A stretch of DNA of 64,000 nt from Diphasiastrum complanatum (Eukaryota > Streptophyta > Lycopodiopsida > Lycopodiales > Lycopodiaceae): assembly GCA_029204225.1 (NCBI GenBank), contig CM055107.1, forward strand, positions 42,592,007 to 42,656,006, in the 5' to 3' direction. Position 1 is the stretch's first letter. Each line of letters opens with the position of its first letter. The position numbers and the translations under genes were made by a program. Under the pieces are notes generated by a model. It searched no databases. It was not told the origin of the DNA and worked only from the letters and a program-made list of their open reading frames with translations. Shown here in pieces: positions 47,027 through 58,492 of this stretch.

Positions 47027-49219
47027 CACCACAACAAAATGTGCGATTTTTGACACAAGGATTCGACGGATTCAAAAAAATTTCATAATCCATCGGAATC
47101 CGACATAAGAATACGTCGGAATCCGACACCAAAAAAAAAAAAAAAATTTGCCAATTTTTTTTTTTTTTACAGACGTCGGATTCCGACGACCAATAAAAAT
47201 GTCGGAATCCGATATCCCATTTCAAAGACTGCAACTTTTTAAATGGATGACGTCACCTGTCCGTGCAAAAAAAGAAGAAGCACAAAGCAGACGTCAGATT
47301 CTGACGGATAATATAGATGTCGAAATCCGACATTTGTGACCGAATTCTCAAAGCCGCGTCATTTTTCTAGGGTTTTCTTATTTGCAGGAGATTGTTGGAG
47401 ATCAGCTTTTGGCGTTTCTTCTCAACTCTATCAATTCCATTTGTCTCATTCCAAGTATGATTCTTTTGTTTTGTTATGTGCAACTAAGATTTCTTTCTTT
47501 GTAACTTTTTCTTGTACACTATCTTCCTTGTATTGTATATTTTGTGTAGTTAAACACAAATATGTGTCTTAGTGATTTATGATCATGAGAAAATGAGAGA
47601 GGAAGAGATGGATGTGTGTGAGAGACATGAGAGATAGAGAGCAAGAAAATATAGATAGAAGAGTTTGATTTAATATTATGTTCTTTGTAAATTTTAGATT
47701 TAATGTTATGTTCTTTGTGAAATAGTGTGAGACTGAGAGCTCTTGAGGTTTGAATGAAGATCATAACCAGCTCCACCATCAAAGATGTAGAGCTACCACT
47801 TTTTCTCACTGATTGATCCAGTATGGCTATCTTGTTGCTACTCCCTATTGAGCCATAAAGGGTAATCCATCGTTGCCTAATACATGTAAAATGAGATATC
47901 AGCTAGAGAAAGCTAGTGAAGCGTGCTCAATATGATGACATTTTTGTTGAAAATCAAAACTCAAAATGAATTTTAAAAAGTGCCATTGACTCACTATCTC
48001 CGTTGGAAGCTTGAGATATCTTGGCTATGGGGTGCTTAATTATCTTTGCTCTGTGAGTTAGAACCCAGTTTTCCTTGCAAGATATTTGGAGAGCTGGCCT
48101 ACCATCGTTGCTAGATGAGTGAGTCATCTAACCATTCAATCACATTATAGCCGTTGAGGAATTGAACGTTGACTTCCAAAATACTGAAAGATTATTGCTG
48201 ATTTCCAAAAGAGAGTTGAGAGATGTGATTATTAACATCGCTACCTCTATAATACATCTGACGATCGTTGCTACTACTTTGCAAGCCTTCACTACGCCAA
48301 TGAGTATTAGATATGAAGGAAAGCCATCAGTAAGCTAGTTGTCAGATCAGAGACTCAGCTAACTGAGCCTTCACGACCATGAAAAGGGAGCTTGCAACTG
48401 TTGTCTAAAGCTGCTCTATCAACGACCATTGAGAACTCACTAATTTATTGTCAATGGGAGCCTTGATGGCTGTTCTAGTTGAGAGCAGTTCTGTCCTAGC
48501 AAAGGACAGAAGCAAAGTGACAAACTTAGTAGAATCAATTGAAGCATTCATGACTAGCACTTCTTCGCTTTTCAGCTACATGCATATGCACTCAGAAATA
48601 GGTATGGCTTTATCTATTTTCAATTCGTTTCATCTATGTCATTTTTTGTAATCATTTATTCTTCGTATGCACTTCGAATTCTTGTCGATTGGAGTATGTT
48701 TGGTTTTTGCCATGGTTTTCTTTTTGCCACATGGACGTCAGATTTCGACGGCTCTCCGGCCACGGGGATGTCAGTTGGTTTTTGCCATGGTTTTCTTTTT
48801 GCCACATGGACGTCGGATTTCGACGGCTCGCCGGCCACGGGGGACGTCGGAATCCGATTCCGACGTCCACGTGGCAGAAAAAAAAACAAAAGAGAATTTT
48901 TTTTTTTGTCGTTTTGTTTTTCAAGTTTGTTTTTTCCACGATTCCAACGTCCACGTGGCAGCAAAAAAAAAAAGGAGAATTTTTTTTTTCTGCCATGTGG
49001 ATTTTGGAATCCGACGTCCACATGGCATGTTCTCCGGTTCGTTTTTATCGGCCGATTGTCGATTTTGGGCTTGGCGTCAGATTCCGACAGATTTTAAATG
49101 CGACGGATTTCGACGACCTTATAGCGACGCATTTTTCGACGCCCGCGTCGATTCAAAAAAAATCAAAACGTGATTTCATGTCAAAAATCCTGTCGAAAGT
49201 TGCGGCAATTCTTGTAGTG
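47027..49219. mobile_element. Non-autonomous CACTA-like DNA transposon inserted in element F (2193 bp)
   Basis: The right end read inward is CACTACAAGAATTGCCGCAA; the left end is CACCACAACAAAATG. CACTACAAGAA is the hallmark terminus of plant CACTA (EnSpm) elements. The flanks are CAC (47024-47026) and AAC (49220-49222), a 3-bp duplication with one change. Removing the element and one copy rejoins the F coding frame, which fixes the boundaries. Both ends carry a subterminal array of palindromic GTCGGAATCCGAC units: about six copies at 47092-47331 and seven at 48734-49117. No transposase was found, so movement would need an enzyme supplied in trans. Confidence 0.85.
48702..48849. repeat. 75-bp tandem duplication in the CACTA-like element
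   Basis: Two units starting at 48702 and 48777 both run GGTTTTTGCCATGG, TGCCACATGGACGTC, GATTTCGACGGCTC and CCGGCCACGGGG. Each carries one subterminal palindrome, so duplication enlarged the right-end array. Confidence 0.85.
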
Positions 49220-50049
49220 AACTTCATAGCATCCTTGGAGTTAATTGCTTCGGCTAGGCTCTCTAGTTCTTCTGATGAAGTCCAGAATGATTGAGGTGTA
49301 TACCTCTCAGGAATTGTCCGAGTCCGTGAGGATCTACGGATGTTTGCTTGACTAGGATGCGATGATGCTTCTTCTTGAATTTCTTCAAATTTGCTTGAGC
49401 TAGCTTGATCTGGTATGATGACAGGTACTGTCGGCTGCTCGGCTTCTGTAGCTATGGCTGCAGGTTTTGTAGAAGGAACATCAACGTTGGAAGAATCCAT
49501 GCTACGTAAAATAGGATGAAATGACATACCATCATTTATCAATGGTTGTTTGAAATTATTGTATGTATGTTCTTGAAATATTACATCCCTAAAGACAAAT
49601 ACTACATTGGTGGATGAATCATAAACTTTATAAGCTTTATAGTCATCAGGATGGCCAATGAAATTACATTTATTTGTCCTATGGTCCAGCTTCTTCCTAA
49701 GTTGTTTAGGAATATGAACAGAACATATACAACCAAAGATTTTTAAATGGATGACACTAGGCTCGTGCCCATGCCAAACTTCATAAGTAGTTTTGTTGTT
49801 GACAGCTTTGGTGCTGGATCTGTTCTGCACGTAACAGGCTGTGGCAGTAGCTTCTGTCCAGAACTTCGCAGGTAGGTGTGTTTGATGTAGCATGGATATG
49901 GCTGAATTGAGAAGAGTTTGATTCTTCCTTTCTGCAATCTCATTTTGTTGAGGTGAATAGGAAGTGGTGAACTGTCTTCTAATGCCATGTTCAGCCATAT
50001 AGTCGGACATCTCATTAGAGATGTATTGCCGCCACCATCAGTTCGGAGT

Positions 50050-50528
50050 TGTAAGAACCCTAAAGGATTGTCCCTAAGATGAGGATAGGAGAACACAATA
50101 AGAGAGACAATGGAGCCAAACCGTCCAACCAATCCTAGATCAGACCTGGATCTAGCCCCCAAGCCATGCCATGTGAAGCAAGAGGAGAAGAGAGAAACTG
50201 GTGACCTAAATCCAATATGTCGATGGGAGAATCCCTACCTCATTATATAGAGAGTAGAGTCTTGTGCATGAAACCATGCAACCCCCCCATGTAGGTCAAC
50301 AATAAATAGATCACATCTCTTCATGCAGTCCTCTTGCCTATATCCGTCACACAGACATGCAATACTCCATATGTCTCAATAGAGTGTCTGGGTCCTCTCA
50401 AGGTTATTGGTTACAAACTGGCCTTGACATGGAATTAAATCATGGCGTGACCAACAATCTCGAATACCGGAGGGCCGGCCTACCATATTAGGACTATTCT
50501 AGGTCCTTAACCGAATATGGCCATGACA
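50050..50528 (-). repeat. 3' LTR of element I (479 bp, minus strand)
   Basis: Minus-strand start TGTCATGGCC at 50528, right after a purine tract (AAGGAGGGAAGAA, about 50541-50529); end GGGTTCTTACA at 50050. It interrupts the integrase coding of F. A relative lies at 11593-12028. TATA-like TTATATAGAGAG is at about 50253 on the plus strand. Confidence 0.72.
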
Positions 50529-53500
50529 TTCTTCCCTCCTTAAACAACTTCTATCCTTAGAAGCTCCTCAAAACAGGAAATAATTACAGTTTCTTTAACT
50601 TTCAGAATTAACCGAGAAAATCATTATCCTTAATCCGAGTTTCATATCAAACAAGTACTTAGAGAGAAATTGTTTTCGACCATTAATCTCTATTCTGGAG
50701 TACAAACTCTGGTTTGGAAAAGTACATTAAGAGATATATTTTCTCAGCATGATTACACTCAACACAAGTTAGTAACATCATCTTCATGTAAAACACTTAC
50801 ATGAACCACTGACTGAAATATTTCCTAATTTAGGAGATTTAAAGTTAAAGAAAATAATAATAATTACAGTTTGAAATTATCCACAAACTCTGGCAGATAA
50901 TCATGAAAAACTTCCAAGTACAACTATCTTTAGAATCCAATTCTAAGATATGATAATTCATTTAACTAGAATTTCTAGGAGAATCATTAAGATATAGAAT
51001 GATTAAAACTCAATTCCGAGTATCCCAGATACTCGTTTGAGCTAAATGTCCTTATTTCTGGCACCAAATGCCAGAAAATAACGTTCATTCGTCTTAATAG
51101 ACTTGTCTGTCTCCTGTGATAACTAGAGATCCAATCAAATGAAGAGCTATATTCAAGCATTTGCAGACCATAAATTGTAACAGAATAGCATCCATTAGAT
51201 AAATAAGATAATGTCTGTGAGATCCGTAGGTTCTCAATTAAAATATTGGAGTAGAGAGATTGAAAACACTGATTCGAATTCTTACTCAATTAATAGATCA
51301 ATTGATTTAACCATCACACTTAAGAATCATCACAATTCCTTATAATACTCTGACAATAATTAAGTATCTATTTATGATTCATTAATCATAAATATTTAGA
51401 TTCGTATAATTCGTCAATCATAATTTTCTGGAATCCAAAACCATAATCATTTACAGGATATTGGAGTATGTGTCCAACATAACTCAGGAAAAGTAAGAAT
51501 CATTCCAAAATCTTTCCACTAAGAAAATATTGGATTTAGGAATATTTTTCAAACAAGATTTTTTAACTGAAGTGCAAGATCTAAGTTCTATAAACCACTG
51601 GTAATTAAAGATTGAACGCATACCAAAATGACAATGAGTCTTCAACTACAAAGAACTTTAGATTACAATCTAAAATCAAATCTAGATACCCAAAGTTCTG
51701 TTGAATATCAATTCAATCATTATTTTTAGATTCATTATGATTCGTTATCCAATTGGATACAATCACTAATGAGCTGAGTTTATTCCTTAACCAAGGAATA
51801 CTCTCTCCCAAGAATACTGTATATCCAATGCACATAATTTTAACTGATGAATCCAAATGATTCACTAATCATGCATCTTACAAGCAATATAAAACAAAAA
51901 CTATCAGTTTTTGGTGAATCCTCATCACTGATCGTTTTACAAATTAACTTCATCCTGGAGTAATCAACTACTCAAATTAATTGCCAATGATTCAGAAATC
52001 TCAATGTCTAGGTGAAAAATTCAATTATACTAGTATGACACCACATTTAGATCCTTACCCAAATCATTTATAAGTAATCCATAAATCTTCTATACAAAGA
52101 TTTGTTAACTCTGCAAGTATCTGTCAAAACAATACTTGATCATATGTTTATGTTCACTGGCTAGGTTAAGTGCACCAAATAACCCTAGCAATCATAAATA
52201 CACAGTAGACTCATACAAGATTAATCGTGCATATATGCGAATAATCTCACTATGACACAGTACATAAACACATTTTCATCTAGCAGATTCCTCCAGAACC
52301 CACATATGTTACTCACATATTTGACTGAGATCTTGTAACTCAGCTACAAAAGTTTTTCCATTTCTTATGAGTAAATAACATATCCAAAATCTCTGAGACG
52401 AATAACATTCACTCTCAACAGTTTTTCAATCCCACTTACCTCTAATTACATAATTTCTCCCACTAAATCAACCCCTCTCTGATCCTAGTACTCAAACTAA
52501 GATTAGGTTGATTCAATATAGAACTCTCAGACTTAAATTCTGATCAAACTTACTTCTATTTCAATAAAATGGAAATTGTAACCTTTGACCTTTTACTGTA
52601 CTACTTATAGATAATTATTCAAATATCAAATCTATTCTAGTTCCAGATTGTCCACACAATCTCTAGAGAATTCCTCTTATTCAAAAAGTTCCAATTAGAT
52701 ATCTTACTCTGAATCTATCCGAAATTCCTTTCAGATCAAATCTCATTTCTATACCCTAGCTGGTTCTCTTCCGAAAACTATGCAACACACAGATTTCCAA
52801 ATAGAATTTTATCCCATCACTTCATCTCTCCTTTTAAAGAAATTATCAATTTCAATAAAAGTTAACTGGAAAGATGATATATGAAAATATCCAAATCCAA
52901 GATGAGTCAATAATAAGTGCATTCCTATAAAGAATTCACTCTATTACAAACATGACTTACTACTCCCGATCACACTTACTACCACTGATGTCCACTCTTC
53001 TTCTCTCCTTAGAATTTTCAGTTTCTTGAAAATCCTTTAGCTAAGGTATCAAGAAGACATAACGATATTAATAAATGTTTAAAAATTAATTATTCTAGGA
53101 AAAAGTCTGAAACAACTTTATTTCTATCCTATACCTGGGCTGAATTACTGATATACAAAAATCAACTACTAGTATAAAAATAGACTTAGTCTGATCTTTT
53201 GCATATCATTCACCATAGGATTTAACTGGAAATGAAATCAGTTTTATACTTTTGATCAGTGCCTATCAATTACAAATTCTCCAATAAAATTGGACTGTTT
53301 TTTTTTTTATTGATTGGTTTGGCATTACTCCATCATTATTAACAAAACTATCCAAACTTAAAATACGAAATTACATGAATAGAAATCCTACCAATAGGAT
53401 TTTAGAAACTCTTAAACTGTATCCAAACAAGATTCCACTAATCGGATAAAGAGTTCTATCTTCATTATATTATCTGGTCATTTCATATTGTTTGATGGTT

Positions 53501-53917
53501 TTAATTCAATCTTGACGAGTAGCTTGTACAAACGTTAACTTGTCCCATTTCTAATGATTAATATCAACTAGAAATATACAAGACAACTAACCCATTTCAA
53601 ATTTTAACTAAACTTGAAATTCAATAAAAAAGAAAAGAAAATATTTTTAAGGGAAGAACTTAGCTTACATTCATTTTGCAGGTGAATAAAAGGAAAAAGC
53701 GATCTGCATGCAATCTGTCAAGTACATAATGAATCAACCATATCTTCAACAACTGAATCTACCAATAGGTTCAACCAACTAGCTGGGATCAACAACTGTT
53801 TTTCTAGGAATCCATTGGTTTTACAATTAGTTACCCTGACAGAAACATGGATATGACTCGTAACCAAAACCATCACTCTGCCATTTTAACCAGAGCACAA
53901 AACATTATTGCTTTCTG
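50529..53917 (-). other. Interior of element I, about 3.4 kb without coding capacity
   Basis: Very AT-rich, no reading frame above about 100 codons and no gag or pol motif on either strand. Its position upstream (minus strand) of a purine tract and LTR makes it most likely the non-coding interior of a non-autonomous LTR element (LARD type). The 5' LTR and primer site were not found; the right end is cut at about 53917, where element G begins. Confidence 0.5.
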
Positions 53918-55745
53918 GCTCTTTAGTTGTTGTAGTGAGTGCTTTGTACTTGGCCTCACAAGAAGATAGAGATATGGTATCTTGCTTCTTTGAAAGCCAA
54001 GACACAAGATTGCCTCCAAGAAAAATAGTATATGCATTAATGGACTTTCGATCCATTTTATCACTTGCAAAATCCGAATTCGAATAGCCAACAATGGTTA
54101 GATCTTCATTCTTGTACAATAAACCATAATCTTGAGTAGAAGATACATATCTTAGAACTCTCTTGGCCATCTTCCAATGTTGGATCTTGGGAGCTTGAAT
54201 AAATTGACTCAATTTGTGCACACAATAGCTCAAATCGGGTCTAGTGATAGTAAGCCAAATTAAGGAGCCTATAAGACTCCTATAAAGTGTGATGTCCTCG
54301 AAGGATCTTTCATCACCTTTAATATGGTCTTTTACATGTTGCTCCATGGGAGTATCTATGCCTTTACAATTTTGCATATTGAATTTTCTCAACATAGAGA
54401 AGACATATCTAGATTGACAAATAAAAGCATACTCTTCATGAAAATCAATCTCAAGGCCTGAAATGTAATGGAATTCTCCTAGATCTTGCATTTTAAATTC
54501 TTCTCCTAATGCATCCTTAGTTTCTTGAACTAGCATCAAACAACTTCCATTAAGAATAATGTCATCTACATAGATTAAAAGAATGACAATATTACTACCA
54601 TCAAACTTTAAGTACATAGAAGGATCTTAGTCACCAAGCACAAATCCTAATGAAAGTATAAAGTTGTTGAGTCTAGAATACCATGATCTAGGTGCTTGCT
54701 TCAAGCCATAAAGACTTCTAAATAGCAAACACACCTTAGATTTATCCTTGATAAATCCTTGAGGTTGTTCCATGTATATCTCCTCCTCAAGATAGCCATT
54801 CAAAAAAGCGTTGGAGACATCAAGTTGATACAATTTCCACTTAAAAAATAAGGCAAGAGAGATTATGATTCTTATTGTCACCATCTTTGCTACAGGAGCA
54901 AAGGTTTCTTCATAGTCAAGGCCATATATTTGTGCAAAGCCTTTAGCACATAATCTTGCCTTGTACTTGTTGATGGAGCCATCATGATTGTACTTGATCT
55001 TGAACACCCACTTGCATCCAATGATGTGCATGTTAGGTGGTGGATCCACTAGCTCCCATGTGTGGTTGGTGATCAAGGCATCATATTCAATCTTCATGGC
55101 CTCATACCACTCCTTGGTATTGAGGGCTTCTTGGACATCTTTGGGCTCCTCATGAGAAACAAAATAAGCATAAGTGGAATCAAGATCCACTTGTTTTCCT
55201 TTGACATCATAAGTGAGCCTCTTAGGCTCAGATCTCTCCCTCATGGATCTTCTAGGAGTGAAAATACGAGGACTTCCATCTTCAAATCTCAACCCCTCCA
55301 TATGTTGATTGTCTTCAATAACAAAAGGTGATAGATTTTGAGGTTGCTTGATCTCGGCCCTTCCAAGATTGTACTTTTCTTCTTCATGAAAAACTACATT
55401 TCTACTATTAATTACTTTAGAAGTAGAGAGCATGTAGATTCGATAGGCTTTCTTGTTGGATGAATGTCCAACCATTACTCCTTTGCTTGCACAAGGATCA
55501 TCCTTCTTTCTCGTTTCCAAGGGAATATGGACAAAGCATATGCATCAAAATACTCTAAGGTGATCAACCTTAGGTTTCTTTAAATAAAGTGCCTCATATG
55601 GTGACTTTCCTTCAAGTGCAACATGAGGGAGTCGATTGCAAAGATAGTTTGAACAATTGATGGCCTCATCCCAAAAGTCTTTTGGAAAGGATGCCTCAAT
55701 TCTAATGGTTTGGCACATTCACACAAGGTTCTATTCTTTCTTTCA
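53918..55745 (-). pseudogene. Copia integrase C-terminus, RT and RNase H fragment (element G)
   Basis: Read right to left: ERKNRTLCECAK at 55745; a 1-nt loss near 55710; the NYLCNRLPH-like stretch; a stop near 55540; the linker RRSMRERSEPKRLTYDVKGK near 55250; and RT with LDVSNAFLNGYLEEEIYMEQ near 54780. A stop at 54624 is followed by YVDDIILNG near 54560, then RNase H with YSNSDFA (first Asp changed to Asn) and SSCEAKYKALTTTTKE. It is cut at 53918, before the third RNase H box. Very close to A and H. Both ends are abrupt and no LTR is attached. Confidence 0.92.
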
Positions 55746-55860
55746 TCAAAGAAGGCGGTAACAAGCAGAGACGTGAAATTTGACGAATCGACATTTTCTA
55801 GAATGAAGGAAGCAAAAGGCCATGGAATCTTCACACTACTGTCGATTGAAGAGGGAGATC
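55746..55860 (+). pseudogene. Short copia integrase C-terminal fragment
   Basis: The plus strand reads SSKKAVTSRDVKFDESTFSR, the conserved SRDV-F-E box at the end of copia integrases. This is opposite in strand to adjoining G. It ends in a purine run (GAAGAGGGAGATC) directly before the LTR at 55861, so that LTR may have inserted here, or the run may be a true purine tract of a deleted element. Confidence 0.65.
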
Positions 55861-57381
55861 TGTTGAAAATTAAGCCCACAGTTGTCTCCTTGGTCAATGA
55901 CTATTTTTTCTATTTCGTGATTCTTCCTGCACGTTTATTGATCATTGATCTAGGGTCAGGTGAAACCAAGTTTGGTTCTACATTTGCTCATCTGATACCT
56001 GCAGGAATCACAAACTTAGACAACCAATTATTTGAAGAATGTCTACAACGGGCTTTCGGCTGATCTCCAGCAAAGGGTAACCAATCCTATTATAATTTCA
56101 AGTTCAGATGTTAAGTTTAATAACTTGAAGTCATTGAAGACTTGGCCACCTTCAAGGACTTCTGCAAACTTGCATTTAGACCAAGTCTGCAGATTTACAT
56201 TACTTTTTCAACAGTCTACAGAAATACACTAAGTGTTGCACAGTTCGCATTTTTTGCACTTTCCCAAAAACTGCGACACTTACCTTCAACTTTTTTTGTT
56301 CAAATATTTTGAAGAAGTCAACTTGTTCACAGTTCAAAAGTTTAACTATTTTCAACACCTTCGGCTATTTCGCATTTTTTCGAAAAATACAAAGACAGAT
56401 AAAATTCTCAAAGGTCCTCTATTTTTAAGAGTTAAGCTGTTAAAGGCACCTTTGTCTTATTTTTAAGGGCACCTTAAACTTGTTTTAAAGGCGTCTTCGG
56501 CTTTTTCGCAAAACTCCAAAGAGAGAAAAAAATGCCGAAGGTCGTCTATTTTGAACGAGGAACGTTCCCAGCCACTTCCCAAAATTTGCGAAGTGAGAGA
56601 AAACCACTTCACATAAAATGTGAAGTGAGAGAATTTGCGACGTCCTCGTCCGCGTCGACGATCTTGATCTGTTCACTGTATGTATTATGTACAGTTGTTA
56701 CAAAAGCCATATAGTTCCAAGTACAACGGCTTTTCTAATTAGGTGACAAACATTTATTATAATTAATACACGGATGAAATCTATAAATAGATCATCCAAG
56801 CACAGATTATTGGTTGCTCCGTCCATGAGACGTACTATTTGAACCTCCTAGTTACACCGTCAATTTTTGGTTGTAATTGCTACTTCTATTGTGCTTCAGT
56901 GTAATATAGTAGCAGCAGCCTTTCTATCTGTGTATAATGTAGATGAATGCTTGTTGTGATTAAATGCACTTGCATCACTGTTTGATCGCGCTTGTTTACT
57001 CACTCTGATCAGAACACGGACGCCTACGACTCAGTTTCTGATCAGACGATGGTTGTCTTTGACGCCTGAGGAACTCGTGATATCATACTTCTCTTTTTGT
57101 TTATTTCAGAACTATACTTCATATTGAATCCATTCTTCAGTAATACCACACACACACACCATTCTAATCTCTTCGGTGGATTGTACTCTTGTTTTTGAGA
57201 GTATGAATTAATTTTCAAAATCATGTCAGGCAATTAGAACACTTAAAGCTATGATTATATTTAGCATAAACTTTCTATTAGACTATTTTTGCATCTAGTA
57301 GCTGATTGTAACGGGAGAACTATTCTGCAATATTCCTACTCTCTTCTCCCTTCGTGTTCTTCTATCTCCCTTGCCCCATCA
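55861..57381 (+). repeat. Complete C-family LTR (5' LTR of deletion derivative O, 1521 bp)
   Basis: Starts TGTTGAAAATTAAGCCCACAG and ends CCCCATCA. TATA box CTATAAATAG is at about 56778. Hairpin-forming CTTCGGCTTTTTCGC units lie at about 56360-56550. A perfect primer site follows at 57385. Confidence 0.9.
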
Positions 57382-58350
57382 GATTGGTATCAGAGCTTAG
57401 CTGCTCCACAACATAAATGGTCGCAGACAACTTCACCAAAGTGCTTCCCAGGATCAAGCATCAGAAGTTCTTCAACATGTTGAACCTGATGAAGATACCA
57501 AGGCACCAACCGTGAATGACTATTTTTCTATTTCATGATTCTTCATGCACGTTTATTGATCATTGATCTAGGGTCAGGTGAAACCAAGTTTGGTTCTAAG
57601 CCCACAGTTGTCTCCTTGGTGAATGACTATTTTTCTATTTCATGATTCTTCCTGCACGTTTATTGATCATTGATCTAGGGTCAGGTGAAACCAAGTTTGG
57701 TTCTACGTCTGCTCATCTAATACCTGCAGGAATCACAAACTTAGATAGCCAATTATTTGAAGAACGTCTACAACGGGCTTCCGGCTGATCTCCAACAAAG
57801 GGTAACCAATCCTATTATAATTTCAAGTTCAGATGTTAAGTTTAATAACTTGAAGTCATTGAAAACTTAGCCATCTTCAAGGACTTCCGCAAACTTGCAT
57901 TTAAAACAAGTCTGCAGATTTACATTAATTTTTCAACAGTCTGCAGAAATACACTAAGTGTCGCACAATTCGCATTTTTTGCACTTTCCCGAAAACTACG
58001 ACACTTACCTTCAACTTCTTCCGTTCAAAGATTTTGAAGAAGTCAACTATTCACAGTTCAAAAGTTTAACTATTTTCAACACCTTCGGCTATTTCACATT
58101 TTCTAAAAAAATGCGAAGAGAGAAAATTCCCGACGGTCTTCTATTTCTAAGAGTTAAACTATTAAAGGCACCTTCGTCTTATTTTTAAGGGCACCTTAAA
58201 CTTGTTTTAAAGGCACCTTCGGCTTTTTTCGCAAAATCCCGAAGAGAGAGGAAAATGTCGAAGGTCGTCTATTTTGAACGAGGAACGTTCCCAGCCACTT
58301 CCCAAAATTTGCGAAGTGAGAGAAAACCACTTCACGTAAAATGTGAAGTG
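57382..58350 (+). mobile_element. Interior stub and truncated 3' LTR of deletion derivative O
   Basis: The primer site TGGTATCAGAGC (57385-57396) is followed immediately by the last part of pol (57397-57511; NFTKVLPRIKHQKFFNM, the RNase H tail), so all of gag and most of pol are deleted. Next come a partial LTR start (57512-57598) and a second copy of the same LTR stretch from 57599. The shared part repeats at a 107-bp offset. The LTR then runs to 58350, where it is cut. The junctions carry short homologies (GTGA; TA), pointing to illegitimate recombination. Confidence 0.82.
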
Positions 58351-58492
58351 ACAAGTTGACGCACCTGTCAATCTTGCAACCATTGTGCATGAAAGGAGAG
58401 CCAAGGCCATAAAACTAGAAGCCCCTGCCTACATTCAGACACGAGCCCAACGATTGAAGGAACCTCCAGTTGTAGAGAGAGTATTGAATGAG
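58351..58492 (+). other. Short open stretch of unknown origin
   Basis: Between the cut LTR of O and the start of H, one frame (about 58356-58492) is open. It includes NLATIVHERRAKAIKLEAPA, then a TRAQRLKEPPVVERV-like stretch. Codon use looks protein-like. I do not recognise it. It might be the end of a gypsy-type polyprotein or host exon sequence. Confidence 0.3.

Larger units (their letters stand above)
45473..50049 (-). pseudogene. Copia integrase-RT-RNase H pseudogene (element F), interrupted by a CACTA-like insertion
   Basis: Same family as C. Read right to left: integrase from LRTDGGG at about 50049, through ERKNQTLLNSA (with QNE instead of QNG), to SLAEAINSKDAMK at 49223. The 47027-49219 insertion follows. 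Coding then resumes with DEAMESEYNSLLTNQTW, then RT with MDVKTTFLND and YVDDVFILS (about 46480), and RNase H with YSDSDW and SSTEAEY (about 45830). The insertion plus its duplication is 2196 bp, a multiple of three, so frame is preserved across it. Other lesions: a stop at about 46757, a 1-nt insertion near 46300, and stops near 46030. The 5' part is lost at 50049, where element I begins. Confidence 0.9.

Noticed and set aside
47131-47169. A-run followed by T-run as a retroposon poly(A) tail
   Set aside because: Lies inside the subterminal array of the CACTA-like element and forms part of a local inverted repeat; no SINE or LINE body adjoins it.
48652-49294. Overlapping reading frames of 120-200 codons on both strands in the CACTA-like element
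   Set aside because: They arise from GC-richer palindromic repeats; the predicted peptides are low-complexity (Phe- or Lys-rich) and repeat with the DNA units, with no transposase motif.
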